A stretch of 64,000 bases of DNA from an uncultured Roseburia sp. Its GTDB lineage: Bacteria; Bacillota; Clostridia; Lachnospirales; Lachnospiraceae. The stretch's first letter is position 1. Each line of letters starts with the position of its first letter. Shown here one piece after another: positions 33,402 to 40,632 of the stretch. The notes under the pieces are model-generated. The model saw only the letters and a list, made by a program, of their open reading frames with translations, ran no database searches and was not told the origin of the DNA. A program made the position numbers and the translations under genes. The stretch is from positions 1 through 64,000 of the forward strand of contig CALZGM010000008.1 in the NCBI GenBank assembly GCA_945787015.1. Direction: 5' to 3'.

Positions 33402-35321
33402 ATGAAAAAATTAAACTTGCTAAAGCCGGATTATAGAACCGGATACTTAAATAATGGGAAGGGAGAGGAGGTTAATTATCTGCAGCTGAATCCGGAAATG
33501 GGGATGTATTCATTGGAGCAGGACGTAAAAAACGGAGCAGAGCAATATAGAGAATTATTAGAGTTTTCTAAGAAGAAACCGTCTCAGTTCGTTGTCATTA
33601 ACTGCACGAACAAAGAAGAAGGCTTGATGGCAGTTACCTATTTGGCCAATATTTACAACGAGAGAGAACAAGTGGAAGACTATATGGATGAGAATGATAT
33701 AAGTGACGAAGAGGATTTGGAATTTGAAGACTTTATCATGGATGAAGATGAGGAAGATGAATGGGAAAATCAGTCCTCCTGGGAAGAAAATCCGGGTAAA
33801 ATTCCCGTTATTTCTTCGAAGCAATTATGCTATTACCAGGGAAATATATTCCCATCCTTTCGAGGACCGATGGGGTTTGGCACTACGGCAGATACGAAAT
33901 CGAACATTCCTTATTGGCATTATGTAAGAAAGGAAGCAATCTGTATTGTGGGAGAGGATGAATTTGGATTTTTGGACCTCCATAGTATAATAAGTGAACT
34001 GAAAAGATATAAAAAGAACAGACATGTCTATTTTGTTGTCGTAAATAATTGGAAAATAGAAATAGAGGGAGACGTATATAGCGATAAAGAGGAAAGCGAA
34101 TTTGATCTGTGCGAATTAATTTTAGAGTATGCGGCAGGAACAATTGACATCACAACAGATACAGAGCACCGGAAAAAGTACTATGAGACACTTTTTGATA
34201 ATTGGATCAAAGAAAAATCTTATTCATTGGAAAAAGGCTTTCCGAAAGCAAAGATTGTGAAAAAAATTACCTCGTTTCATAATCCGTCCAAAGCGGAAAT
34301 TATGGAAAAAGTGATTAATTACGTTGCAAAGGACATTGAAGAACCAAGAGCATTGAGCGAAAAAGATTTTCAGGTAATAAATAAGTTCCGGATGTTAAGA
34401 TTTGAAAATGATGAAAAGGAACACCAGGCTACGAAGAAACTGAAAAATAGTTTGGTGGGATTAGATTCTGTTAAGGAGCAGGTGTATGGAATTGTCGAGA
34501 TTATGAAATACAACAAGCGTAGAAAGGAAATGGGCCTTGGAAGTAATAATTATCATAATGTCCATCTGCTGCTTGGCGCACCCGGTACAGCAAAAACGAC
34601 AGTTGCGCAATTATTGGGTGAAATTATGGCAGAGGAGAGACTGATTGGGACAAATCGATTTATTAGTGTCAACGGAGCTGAACTAAAGGGAATGTATGTA
34701 GGGCACTCCGCACCAAAGGTAAAAGCATTGTTTGACGATTATGATGTCATACTGATTGATGAAGCGTATTCCATTACTGCAGAAAATAATGGTGAGACAG
34801 ATTCCTTTAGTCAGGAAGCCATTTCCCAGCTGCTGATCGAGCTTGAAAAGCATGGGATGGATAAGCTTGTGATGTTTGCAGGCTATGGAGGAAAGCATGT
34901 CAATGAAAAGGACAACAAAATGAAGCAGTTTTTAAAAGCAAATCCCGGCATTCAAAGCAGGATTAACTCTACCATTTACTTTGACTCGTATACACCGGAT
35001 CAGATGGCAGATATCTTTTTATGTCATGCAAAGAATAGCAAGTTTTCTCTGGAGAAAGAGGCAAGAGAAATGGTAAAGGAATATTTTTCCGAACGTGTAC
35101 TGGAACCGGATTTTGGCAATGGACGAGAGGCAAGATCACTTCTTGAAAATACTACGATGGAGGCGGCAAAGCGAATTGCAAAAATCCCGGAGAATAAGAG
35201 AACAAAGAAGAATTATCAGTTGCTGAGCAAGGAAGATATTAAAAAAGCAATTGAAAAGCAAAAAGAAAGCTTTTTGATGCAAAAAGGGATGGCAAAAGAA
35301 AAGTGTGGTTTTGCCGTATAA
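33402..35321 (+). CDS. CbbX/SpoVK-type AAA+ ATPase
   Basis: A 639-aa protein. Residues 1-~320 are an unassigned region with a very acidic linker around residues 95-130 (DEEDLEFEDFIMDEDEED). Residues ~345-600 are an AAA+ module of the CbbX/SpoVK class: KNSLVGLDSVKEQVYGIVE, Walker A GAPGTAKTT (Ala where most have Gly), the pore/sensor stretch ELKGMYVGHSAPKVKALF, Walker B VILIDEAYSI, and an arginine-bearing AGYGG... segment. Such rings remodel proteins. ATG 33402 follows TAGGAGGAAACC. The next gene is a ClpP-type protease, but no ClpP-docking IGF loop can be recognised with confidence. Inference: it feeds proteins to that ClpP or regulates the nuclease complex. Confidence 0.75.
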   Translation: MKKLNLLKPDYRTGYLNNGKGEEVNYLQLNPEMGMYSLEQDVKNGAEQYRELLEFSKKKPSQFVVINCTNKEEGLMAVTYLANIYNEREQVEDYMDENDISDEEDLEFEDFIMDEDEEDEWENQSSWEENPGKIPVISSKQLCYYQGNIFPSFRGPMGFGTTADTKSNIPYWHYVRKEAICIVGEDEFGFLDLHSIISELKRYKKNRHVYFVVVNNWKIEIEGDVYSDKEESEFDLCELILEYAAGTIDITTDTEHRKKYYETLFDNWIKEKSYSLEKGFPKAKIVKKITSFHNPSKAEIMEKVINYVAKDIEEPRALSEKDFQVINKFRMLRFENDEKEHQATKKLKNSLVGLDSVKEQVYGIVEIMKYNKRRKEMGLGSNNYHNVHLLLGAPGTAKTTVAQLLGEIMAEERLIGTNRFISVNGAELKGMYVGHSAPKVKALFDDYDVILIDEAYSITAENNGETDSFSQEAISQLLIELEKHGMDKLVMFAGYGGKHVNEKDNKMKQFLKANPGIQSRINSTIYFDSYTPDQMADIFLCHAKNSKFSLEKEAREMVKEYFSERVLEPDFGNGREARSLLENTTMEAAKRIAKIPENKRTKKNYQLLSKEDIKKAIEKQKESFLMQKGMAKEKCGFAV

Positions 35322-35358
35322 AACCATGATGTATTCAGAAAGGAAATAGGGTGAAATT

Positions 35359-35922
35359 ATGATTATCAATCCAATTATTTATAATGAATATGGAAGAGGA
35401 AAAGATATTTTTTCCAGAAATTTGGAGAGCAGAGTAGTGCATTTGGTCGGACCGGTGGATGATGAGATGGCTGCGACAATAACGGCACAACTACTTTGTT
35501 TGGATGCACAGGGGCATGAGGACATATATCTATATATTAATAGCCCGGGTGGGTCTGTCAGTGCAGGACTGGCGATTTATGATACCATGCAATATATTAA
35601 ATCAGATGTAGCTACGATTTGCCTTGGGCGTGCTGCAAGTATGGGGGCAGTTATTCTCTCCGGCGGTGCAAAGGGCAAGCGTTGTATTCTTCCGCATGGA
35701 GAGGTGATGATTCATCAACCTTCCGGAGGATTGGAAGGCCAGGCATCCGATATATTGATCTCAGCAGATCATATCCGGGAAACGAGGCAAATCCTGAATG
35801 AAATTCTGGCTGCAAACTGCAATAAGCCACTGGACGAGGTTTGCAAAGATACCGACCGAGACTATTGGCTACGTGCAGATGCAGCAGAACAATATGGAAT
35901 TGTTGATCGAATTATACACTAA
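35359..35922 (+). CDS. clpP: ClpP-like serine protease (accessory paralogue)
   Basis: ATP-dependent Clp protease proteolytic subunit, 187 aa, slightly shorter than usual (~193-200). The catalytic triad is intact: Ser in GRAASMGAV (residue ~94), His in MIHQPSGG (~118) and Asp in DTDRDYWL (~167). The substrate-path segment YINSPGGSV is also intact. The N-terminal axial loop is MIINPIIYNEYGRGKDIFSR, different from the usual MALVPMVVEQT-type start. ATG 35359 lies after AGGAAATAGGGTG. It has no ClpX or tig neighbour; its partner here is a CbbX-type AAA+ gene, which marks it as a dedicated accessory paralogue. Its last bases overlap the convergent WYL gene by 4 nt. Confidence 0.85.
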   Translation: MIINPIIYNEYGRGKDIFSRNLESRVVHLVGPVDDEMAATITAQLLCLDAQGHEDIYLYINSPGGSVSAGLAIYDTMQYIKSDVATICLGRAASMGAVILSGGAKGKRCILPHGEVMIHQPSGGLEGQASDILISADHIRETRQILNEILAANCNKPLDEVCKDTDRDYWLRADAAEQYGIVDRIIH

Positions 35923-37355
35923 TGGTTATAGGCATGGTATCGATCCAATGATTTTTGCAGGCTGGTGCGAACATCGCTTACAAGTTCAGCGGGAGAGAGA
36001 AGCGTAAGATACTCATGCTGCTCAATACAGAACTTGTGGGCGTTGTCGTACTGGACGCCTTTTACCGTTGCAGTAAGGTATTCCTGTGGCCTTCCGTTAT
36101 AGTCTAGTTCATCCTCCTTGTGCGGAATTGGAGATGTTCCGATTTTTATATCCGTTCCAAAGGTGTCTACAAGAATCTGCAGGCTCCAAGGCGTACATTC
36201 AAAGCAACAGTCCACCTTATGCTCATTACCAAAAATACGCATCCCCGGATAGGTAGCAACATATTTCTGATAATCAAATTCCTCATGATTTTTCTTCTTT
36301 ATAAAATAAGGAGCAAGAAGTTTGGGAACTTCTGCACGAGGAACATATGCTCGTAATCCATCCTCCGTTTTGGTTGTGCAAGGCTTGACCTGAATCATTC
36401 GGTCGACACGAAAATGAGTAGGATTTTTGTATTTTTGATTGGAGGCAATCAGATAGTACTCTCCCCTGTGGCAGAACAGGGCAAAAGGATTCAGTATGTA
36501 AGTCTTATTTTCTTCTCTTGCATGAAAATCGAGGTGAGAGCTTACGGAGCTTATATCATAAGTTCCATAGACGACCTCAATCTGATATTTATTGTTAATT
36601 GCTTCATAGATAGCAGAAATATGAGTAAGTAGCTTATGGCTATCAACCGGAAGCGTAGGTTTCTTCGATGGAGTAGGCTTTTCCGGAAGACAATTTAAAT
36701 CATATATATCCTTCGATTTGGCATCGGTAAAGTCTTTGTTTGTAAAATTGGAAATCGGATTTAGTAAGTGGATTCTTGCTAATAAATAATCCTTTTCTGC
36801 CTGTGACAGATAACTGTTACTTTGGATGGTTCCACAGACCAGTTCTATATCACTGTTTGATAAAATCGGTTGAAAGAATAAACGCTTTTGGCTTCCGACT
36901 CCGTTTTTATTACGACCGGAACGAATGCCTGCTGCCTCTGTATAGTCAATGGAGCCTCCCATCATGATGGTTAGCAATTTGGTGGCGTTAATCACGAATG
37001 GATCGTCGCTAGAATACATGCGCAGGATTTCATTGATTTTCGTACGCAGGGTTTTCGCCGGAAAAAGCGAGAAATCCGTATTGCGTACTTTTTTTTGTTT
37101 GTCTTCAGGGGATGAGTATTGTTCGCGCCTTTTTTCGATATTTTCTTGCGCTCGCTTCACATCCATTGGGAAAAACTCAGAGAGTTTTTGAGATAATTCC
37201 GGTATTGACATTGCATGATCTTCATCTGTCATATTCTTCAGGACAAAGAATAGCAAAGTGATATCAAAGTTTTTAATAAATTTTTCAAAGGAAGCATCTT
37301 GAGCAGAAGAAAAGGTGCTATTCTTCTTATTGTATTCTAGGGATTGATAATTCAA
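35919..37355 (-). CDS. WYL-domain transcriptional regulator
   Basis: A ~478-aa regulator. The central/C-terminal region (residues ~215-340) has the WYL fold: the HISAIYEAINNKYQIEVVYGTYD lead-in, then LNPFALFCHRGEYYLIASN in the place of the WYL motif, and THFRVDRMIQVKP, a standard WYL ending. A further C-terminal extension follows (YPGMRIFGNEHKVDCCFEC and RYHAYNH end). The N-terminal ~120 residues are helical and may carry a winged helix (MSIPELSQKLSEFFPMD). I prefer the TTG start at 37355, 8 nt after AGGAGG; a TTG at 37376 has no ribosome site. It converges on the AAA+/ClpP operon and probably senses a ligand to control the two CAAATTTG promoters. Confidence 0.75.
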   Translation of the reverse strand: MNYQSLEYNKKNSTFSSAQDASFEKFIKNFDITLLFFVLKNMTDEDHAMSIPELSQKLSEFFPMDVKRAQENIEKRREQYSSPEDKQKKVRNTDFSLFPAKTLRTKINEILRMYSSDDPFVINATKLLTIMMGGSIDYTEAAGIRSGRNKNGVGSQKRLFFQPILSNSDIELVCGTIQSNSYLSQAEKDYLLARIHLLNPISNFTNKDFTDAKSKDIYDLNCLPEKPTPSKKPTLPVDSHKLLTHISAIYEAINNKYQIEVVYGTYDISSVSSHLDFHAREENKTYILNPFALFCHRGEYYLIASNQKYKNPTHFRVDRMIQVKPCTTKTEDGLRAYVPRAEVPKLLAPYFIKKKNHEEFDYQKYVATYPGMRIFGNEHKVDCCFECTPWSLQILVDTFGTDIKIGTSPIPHKEDELDYNGRPQEYLTATVKGVQYDNAHKFCIEQHEYLTLLSPAELVSDVRTSLQKSLDRYHAYNH

Positions 37356-37403
37356 ATGGATATCCTCCTGATTCAAAGAAGTGTGTAATTGTTTTTTTGT
37401 GGA

Positions 37404-37417
37404 TTTTACTATATAGT
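37404..37417. promoter_or_regulatory. 14-bp perfect palindrome upstream of the WYL gene
   Basis: TTACTATATAGTAA lies between the divergent WYL and GIY-YIG genes, about 50 bp before the WYL start. It could be an operator, possibly for autoregulation. It differs from the CAAATTTG palindrome. Confidence 0.45.
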
Positions 37418-37520
37418 AAGTATATCAAATACAACAAAAATTTCCAGTTAAAAAGAGGAAACACTATAAAACGCTATGTTTTTAGTGTAAGTACAATATT
37501 AAGAGAAAAGGAGACTAACT

Positions 37521-38555
37521 ATGAGCAAAGAACAAAATTATTTTATTGACGCAACCTTATTAGAACATCAACTTATTGTGTTGGACAAGTATATTATTAA
37601 TCCGATTCCCCAAGAACTTATGGCTGGAAAGGATATTACAATTAAGTTATATATTGATGACTGTAATATTTACAGTTTTAATGGTTGCCATATTGATAAT
37701 ACCGAGAACAGAAGACTTCGTGTTCCTGATGAAATTTTGATATGGATAAGAAATACATATGCGTTTTCAGTTGCCTATTTCGCTTCAAATATTGGAAAAA
37801 CAAAAGTAGGAATATGGAAAAAGAACGACATTAAGACATTTTATGATGCGATAAACAAAAAAATAGATAAAAAAACTGGAGATAGAGTAAAGATGAGTGT
37901 TCCAGGAGAAACAATGATTATTTCATGGGATGAGGAGCAAAATTGTTTATTACTTCGTAAAGGTTTTACAATAAATGAAAATAACGCAACTGAGTATTTA
38001 ACAGACAAAGCTATTGTGTCTGTATTACCATATATTCTTTCTTCAATTAGAAATACATCCGTTAAAGATTCGAGGATAGACGGTAATAAGTGCTATATCA
38101 TTGATCAAACAACAAACTGGCAAAATGTAGATGATTATACAAGAACTAATTTTGAACATCCGGGTCTTTATATATTAAGAAGACAAACCGAGAATGGTGA
38201 ATTTGCATATTATATTGGAAAAGCTGTGGATATTAAAAATAGAATACAAAAGAATGGGACTAAGGTCTCTCATCCGGATGAGAAGGCTGAAGATAACAAA
38301 CAGTACGATGAAATAGCATGTATATCGATAAAATTTGATGATTTTATGAGACTATATGGTGTTCTTAATGAAAATAATAAAACTTCTTATAGTAATCCGG
38401 GTGTTAGTCGAGGTAGTGATGTAGATAATGCTTTATATGCTATTGAAGATATCGCAATACATATAGCTGCAATGATTTTATTAAGTGAAGGTAAAAAACT
38501 CGATAACAAGCAATATAGAAGTTACACCACACAATGGATTAAGAATTTACTGTAA
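37521..38555 (+). CDS. GIY-YIG domain protein
   Basis: A 344-aa protein whose C-terminal third is a GIY-YIG nuclease: HPGLYILRRQTENGEFAYYIGKA (split motif, residues ~212-235) followed by VDIKNRIQKNG, and a helical end. The N-terminal ~200 residues include an aromatic-rich recognition-like segment (IDDCNIYSFNGCHID; WIRNTYAFSVAYFASN) seen in some GIY-YIG restriction-type or defence nucleases, but I cannot name it. ATG 37521 follows AAAAGGAGACTAACT. It is divergent from the WYL gene, separated by ~165 bp that contains the palindrome. A 97-nt gap with no clear feature follows before the lipoprotein gene. Confidence 0.7.
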   Translation: MSKEQNYFIDATLLEHQLIVLDKYIINPIPQELMAGKDITIKLYIDDCNIYSFNGCHIDNTENRRLRVPDEILIWIRNTYAFSVAYFASNIGKTKVGIWKKNDIKTFYDAINKKIDKKTGDRVKMSVPGETMIISWDEEQNCLLLRKGFTINENNATEYLTDKAIVSVLPYILSSIRNTSVKDSRIDGNKCYIIDQTTNWQNVDDYTRTNFEHPGLYILRRQTENGEFAYYIGKAVDIKNRIQKNGTKVSHPDEKAEDNKQYDEIACISIKFDDFMRLYGVLNENNKTSYSNPGVSRGSDVDNALYAIEDIAIHIAAMILLSEGKKLDNKQYRSYTTQWIKNLL

Positions 38556-38652
38556 GGGATTATTCTGTTTGGAAGGAAGTAAGTAAAATGTATATCCATC
38601 AGCTAAGGAATGCTATCCTCCATGCTGGTGGGTATTGCAATTGAGGAATCTT

Positions 38653-39357
38653 ATGAAGAGAAAAGTACTAATAGCAGTCGGCATTTTAAGTATTTGTTTA
38701 TTTACTTCCGGGTGTGGTGCAAATAAGGAAAAAGAGACAGTAAGCCAAGAAGTAGTAATTGCACAGGAAACGGAAGAAGTAACAGAGACACAAGAGCAGC
38801 AAATAGAAACTAAGGACGAATCCGTTATACTGAACGGTGATATTGAAACGGAAGTTACAGAAAACAAAGTTGAAATAGAAACCGGAGAAACTGGGACTAT
38901 AACTGAGGAAGAAACAATAGAAACTTCTGAATTAGATGAAATAGCACCAATATCGTATGAAGATTACAATGTTAATAATAACGGATATTCGAACTACATA
39001 GAAGAATACGGTTTGGAAGATGATAAAAATTTTCGTATAGTAATATGTGATAGAAATAGCCCGGACACTTTATGCGATCATGTATATGACCAAACAACAT
39101 ATAGGGGAATAGCATTAGGAGATTCTAGAGAGCAAGTGCTGGAAAAATATGGTGAGCCATACAATGAAGTAGTTTACATGAACCACAGTTGGGATCATGA
39201 TGGACTGGAAGCACAGTACAATATTAACTATGCTTATTTAGATGAAAGATATCCGGAAGTATTTTTCTGTTTAAGTTTTAATATGGACCAGAATGACAAC
39301 GTGTTAAGTGTTTACTACGAAGCAATTTTAATGAAGTGGTATGAACAAAACCAATAA
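38653..39357 (+). CDS. Lipoprotein with BamE/SmpA-like C-terminal domain, copy 1
   Basis: A 234-aa exported lipoprotein. ATG 38653 follows TTGAGGAATCTT. Signal peptide MKRKVLIAVGILSICLF, lipobox TSGC, then a long Glu/Thr/Gln-rich low-complexity linker (EETEEVTETQEQQIETKDE type). The compact C-terminal domain begins IVICDRNSPDTLCDHVYD and contains YRGIALGDSREQVLEKYGEP, the pattern of SmpA/BamE-like beta-alpha domains. It is nearly identical over the C-terminal domain to the protein at 51787-52548, which shows recent duplication or conversion. The function is unknown; it would be anchored outside the cytoplasmic membrane. Confidence 0.75.
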   Translation: MKRKVLIAVGILSICLFTSGCGANKEKETVSQEVVIAQETEEVTETQEQQIETKDESVILNGDIETEVTENKVEIETGETGTITEEETIETSELDEIAPISYEDYNVNNNGYSNYIEEYGLEDDKNFRIVICDRNSPDTLCDHVYDQTTYRGIALGDSREQVLEKYGEPYNEVVYMNHSWDHDGLEAQYNINYAYLDERYPEVFFCLSFNMDQNDNVLSVYYEAILMKWYEQNQ

Positions 39358-39480
39358 TATGGACAAGTACTATGTTAATTGACAATACCATAATTCAAGT
39401 GAAATCAAGAACTGTGACATGGTTGACAAAGAGAATAGCATTTCGGTGGTGAATGGTTGCTGCCGGAGTGCTATTTTTAA
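38691..39480 (+). repeat. Long direct repeat, copy 1 (lipoprotein plus SWIM gene start)
   Basis: About 790 bp highly similar to 51882-52671, offset 13,191 bp, same orientation. From about 38985 to 39357 the two copies appear virtually identical. The similarity continues past the lipoprotein stop through the intergenic spacer and the first ~20 codons of the next gene. Confidence 0.85.
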
Positions 39481-39502
39481 TGATGAAGAAAATTATTATT
39501 AA
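39419..39502 (+). pseudogene. Truncated SWIM-finger gene remnant
   Basis: Reads MVDKENSISVVNGCCRSAIF then stops 7 codons later. It matches the first ~22 residues of the intact SWIM-type gene at 52610. The rest is missing because the duplicated segment ends here. Confidence 0.7.
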
Positions 39503-39506
39503 AAAT

Positions 39507-39556
39507 ATTGTCCCACTATTGCAATAATTGTCCCAATGTGATATATATAGTATATA
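39507..39556 (+). promoter_or_regulatory. Promoter with direct-repeat operator for ATPase/subtilisin operon
   Basis: ATTGTCCCA occurs at 39507-39515 and again at 39527-39535, exactly 20 bp (two helical turns) apart. The second copy supplies TTGTCC as a -35; an AT-rich -10 (TATATA/TATAAA) starts 17-19 bp further on. A dimeric regulator on one face of the DNA is suggested. Confidence 0.6.
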
Positions 39557-39585
39557 AAATAATTTTGTGAAAGAGGCTGATTTTT

Positions 39586-40632
39586 ATGAAGAAAAAAAAC
39601 GTATTAAATTTAATAAAATATTATACAGAAAAAAATGATGCGGGTTTTAGGACAGAAGCATACGAAATAGCAAGGGATTTTGATAATACAGGGGATTATC
39701 AGCTTGCAGAGTATATTATGTCACTTTTATCAAATGCTAATACTTTTGTTCCTCAGATATCTGAAAATAGATCAGCTTTCTTTGAAAAGATAGATTCTGT
39801 TGAAGATATGCTACTATTGCCGGATTGTATAACGCAAGATCTCCTTGGAGTTGTAAATGCAGTTGGAAGAAAGATGGGTATTAATAAATTCTTATTTCAA
39901 GGAAAACCAGGGACAGGAAAGACTGAGGCAGTAAAACAGTTGGCAAGAATTCTAAACAGAGAAATCTTTATGGTTGATTTTTCTGCAATTGTTGATAGTA
40001 AATTGGGTCAAACGCAAAAGAACTTAACAGAGATGTTTAAAGAAATAGATTCATTTGTTCATCCGGAAAAGGTAATTGTGCTATTTGATGAAATAGATGC
40101 ATTGGCACTGGATCGAACCAGTTCAAATGATTTAAGAGAGATGGGGAGAGTTACTTCAACATTGCTTAAGTGTCTGGATAGAACAAATGAAAATATAGTA
40201 TTAGTGGCGACAACAAATTTATTCAACATGTTTGATAAGGCATTAAGTAGAAGATTTGATTCTATAATTGACTTTAATCGATATACAGAAGAAGATTTGA
40301 TGGATATAGCTGAAAAAATGCTAAATTCTTATTTGGATAAAATGAAGCTGGGCAATAGAGATATTAGACTTTTCAGGAAAATAATGAGATTATCAAATCC
40401 AATGCCATATCCGGGAGAATTAAAGAATCTCCTAAAAACAGCTATTGCATTTAGCGATGTAAATGATGGGATGGATTATTTTAGAAGAATATATTATTCA
40501 GTATGTGGGGAAAAACCAGAGAATTTGTTAAAACTTCAAGAACAAGGATTTACAGTTAGGGAAATAGAGATTCTAACAAGTAAGTCTAAAAGTAGTGTAT
40601 CAAGAGAATTGAAGGCGGGTGTTAATAAATGA
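39586..40632 (+). CDS. AAA-family ATPase paired with subtilisin-like protease
   Basis: A 348-aa AAA ATPase. Walker A is FQGKPGTGKTEAVKQLA (residue ~108), Walker B VIVLFDEIDALALDR (~165), sensor 1 VLVATTN and the arginine finger region KALSRRFDSIIDF follow. The C-terminus ends in an HTH-like helix pair (TVREIEILTSKSKSSVSRELK). The ATG at 39586 follows GAAAGAGGCTGATTTTT. Its stop overlaps the protease start (ATGA). AAA ATPase plus S8 protease gene pairs are widespread in bacteria and often sit in defence islands; the ATPase is thought to control or feed the protease. That role is inferred here from pairing and location. Confidence 0.8.
   Translation: MKKKNVLNLIKYYTEKNDAGFRTEAYEIARDFDNTGDYQLAEYIMSLLSNANTFVPQISENRSAFFEKIDSVEDMLLLPDCITQDLLGVVNAVGRKMGINKFLFQGKPGTGKTEAVKQLARILNREIFMVDFSAIVDSKLGQTQKNLTEMFKEIDSFVHPEKVIVLFDEIDALALDRTSSNDLREMGRVTSTLLKCLDRTNENIVLVATTNLFNMFDKALSRRFDSIIDFNRYTEEDLMDIAEKMLNSYLDKMKLGNRDIRLFRKIMRLSNPMPYPGELKNLLKTAIAFSDVNDGMDYFRRIYYSVCGEKPENLLKLQEQGFTVREIEILTSKSKSSVSRELKAGVNK

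Noticed and set aside
37404..37417. Using TTACTATATAGTAA as the WYL recognition site for both operons
   Set aside because: It does not occur before 24251 or 32775, where CAAATTTG is shared instead.
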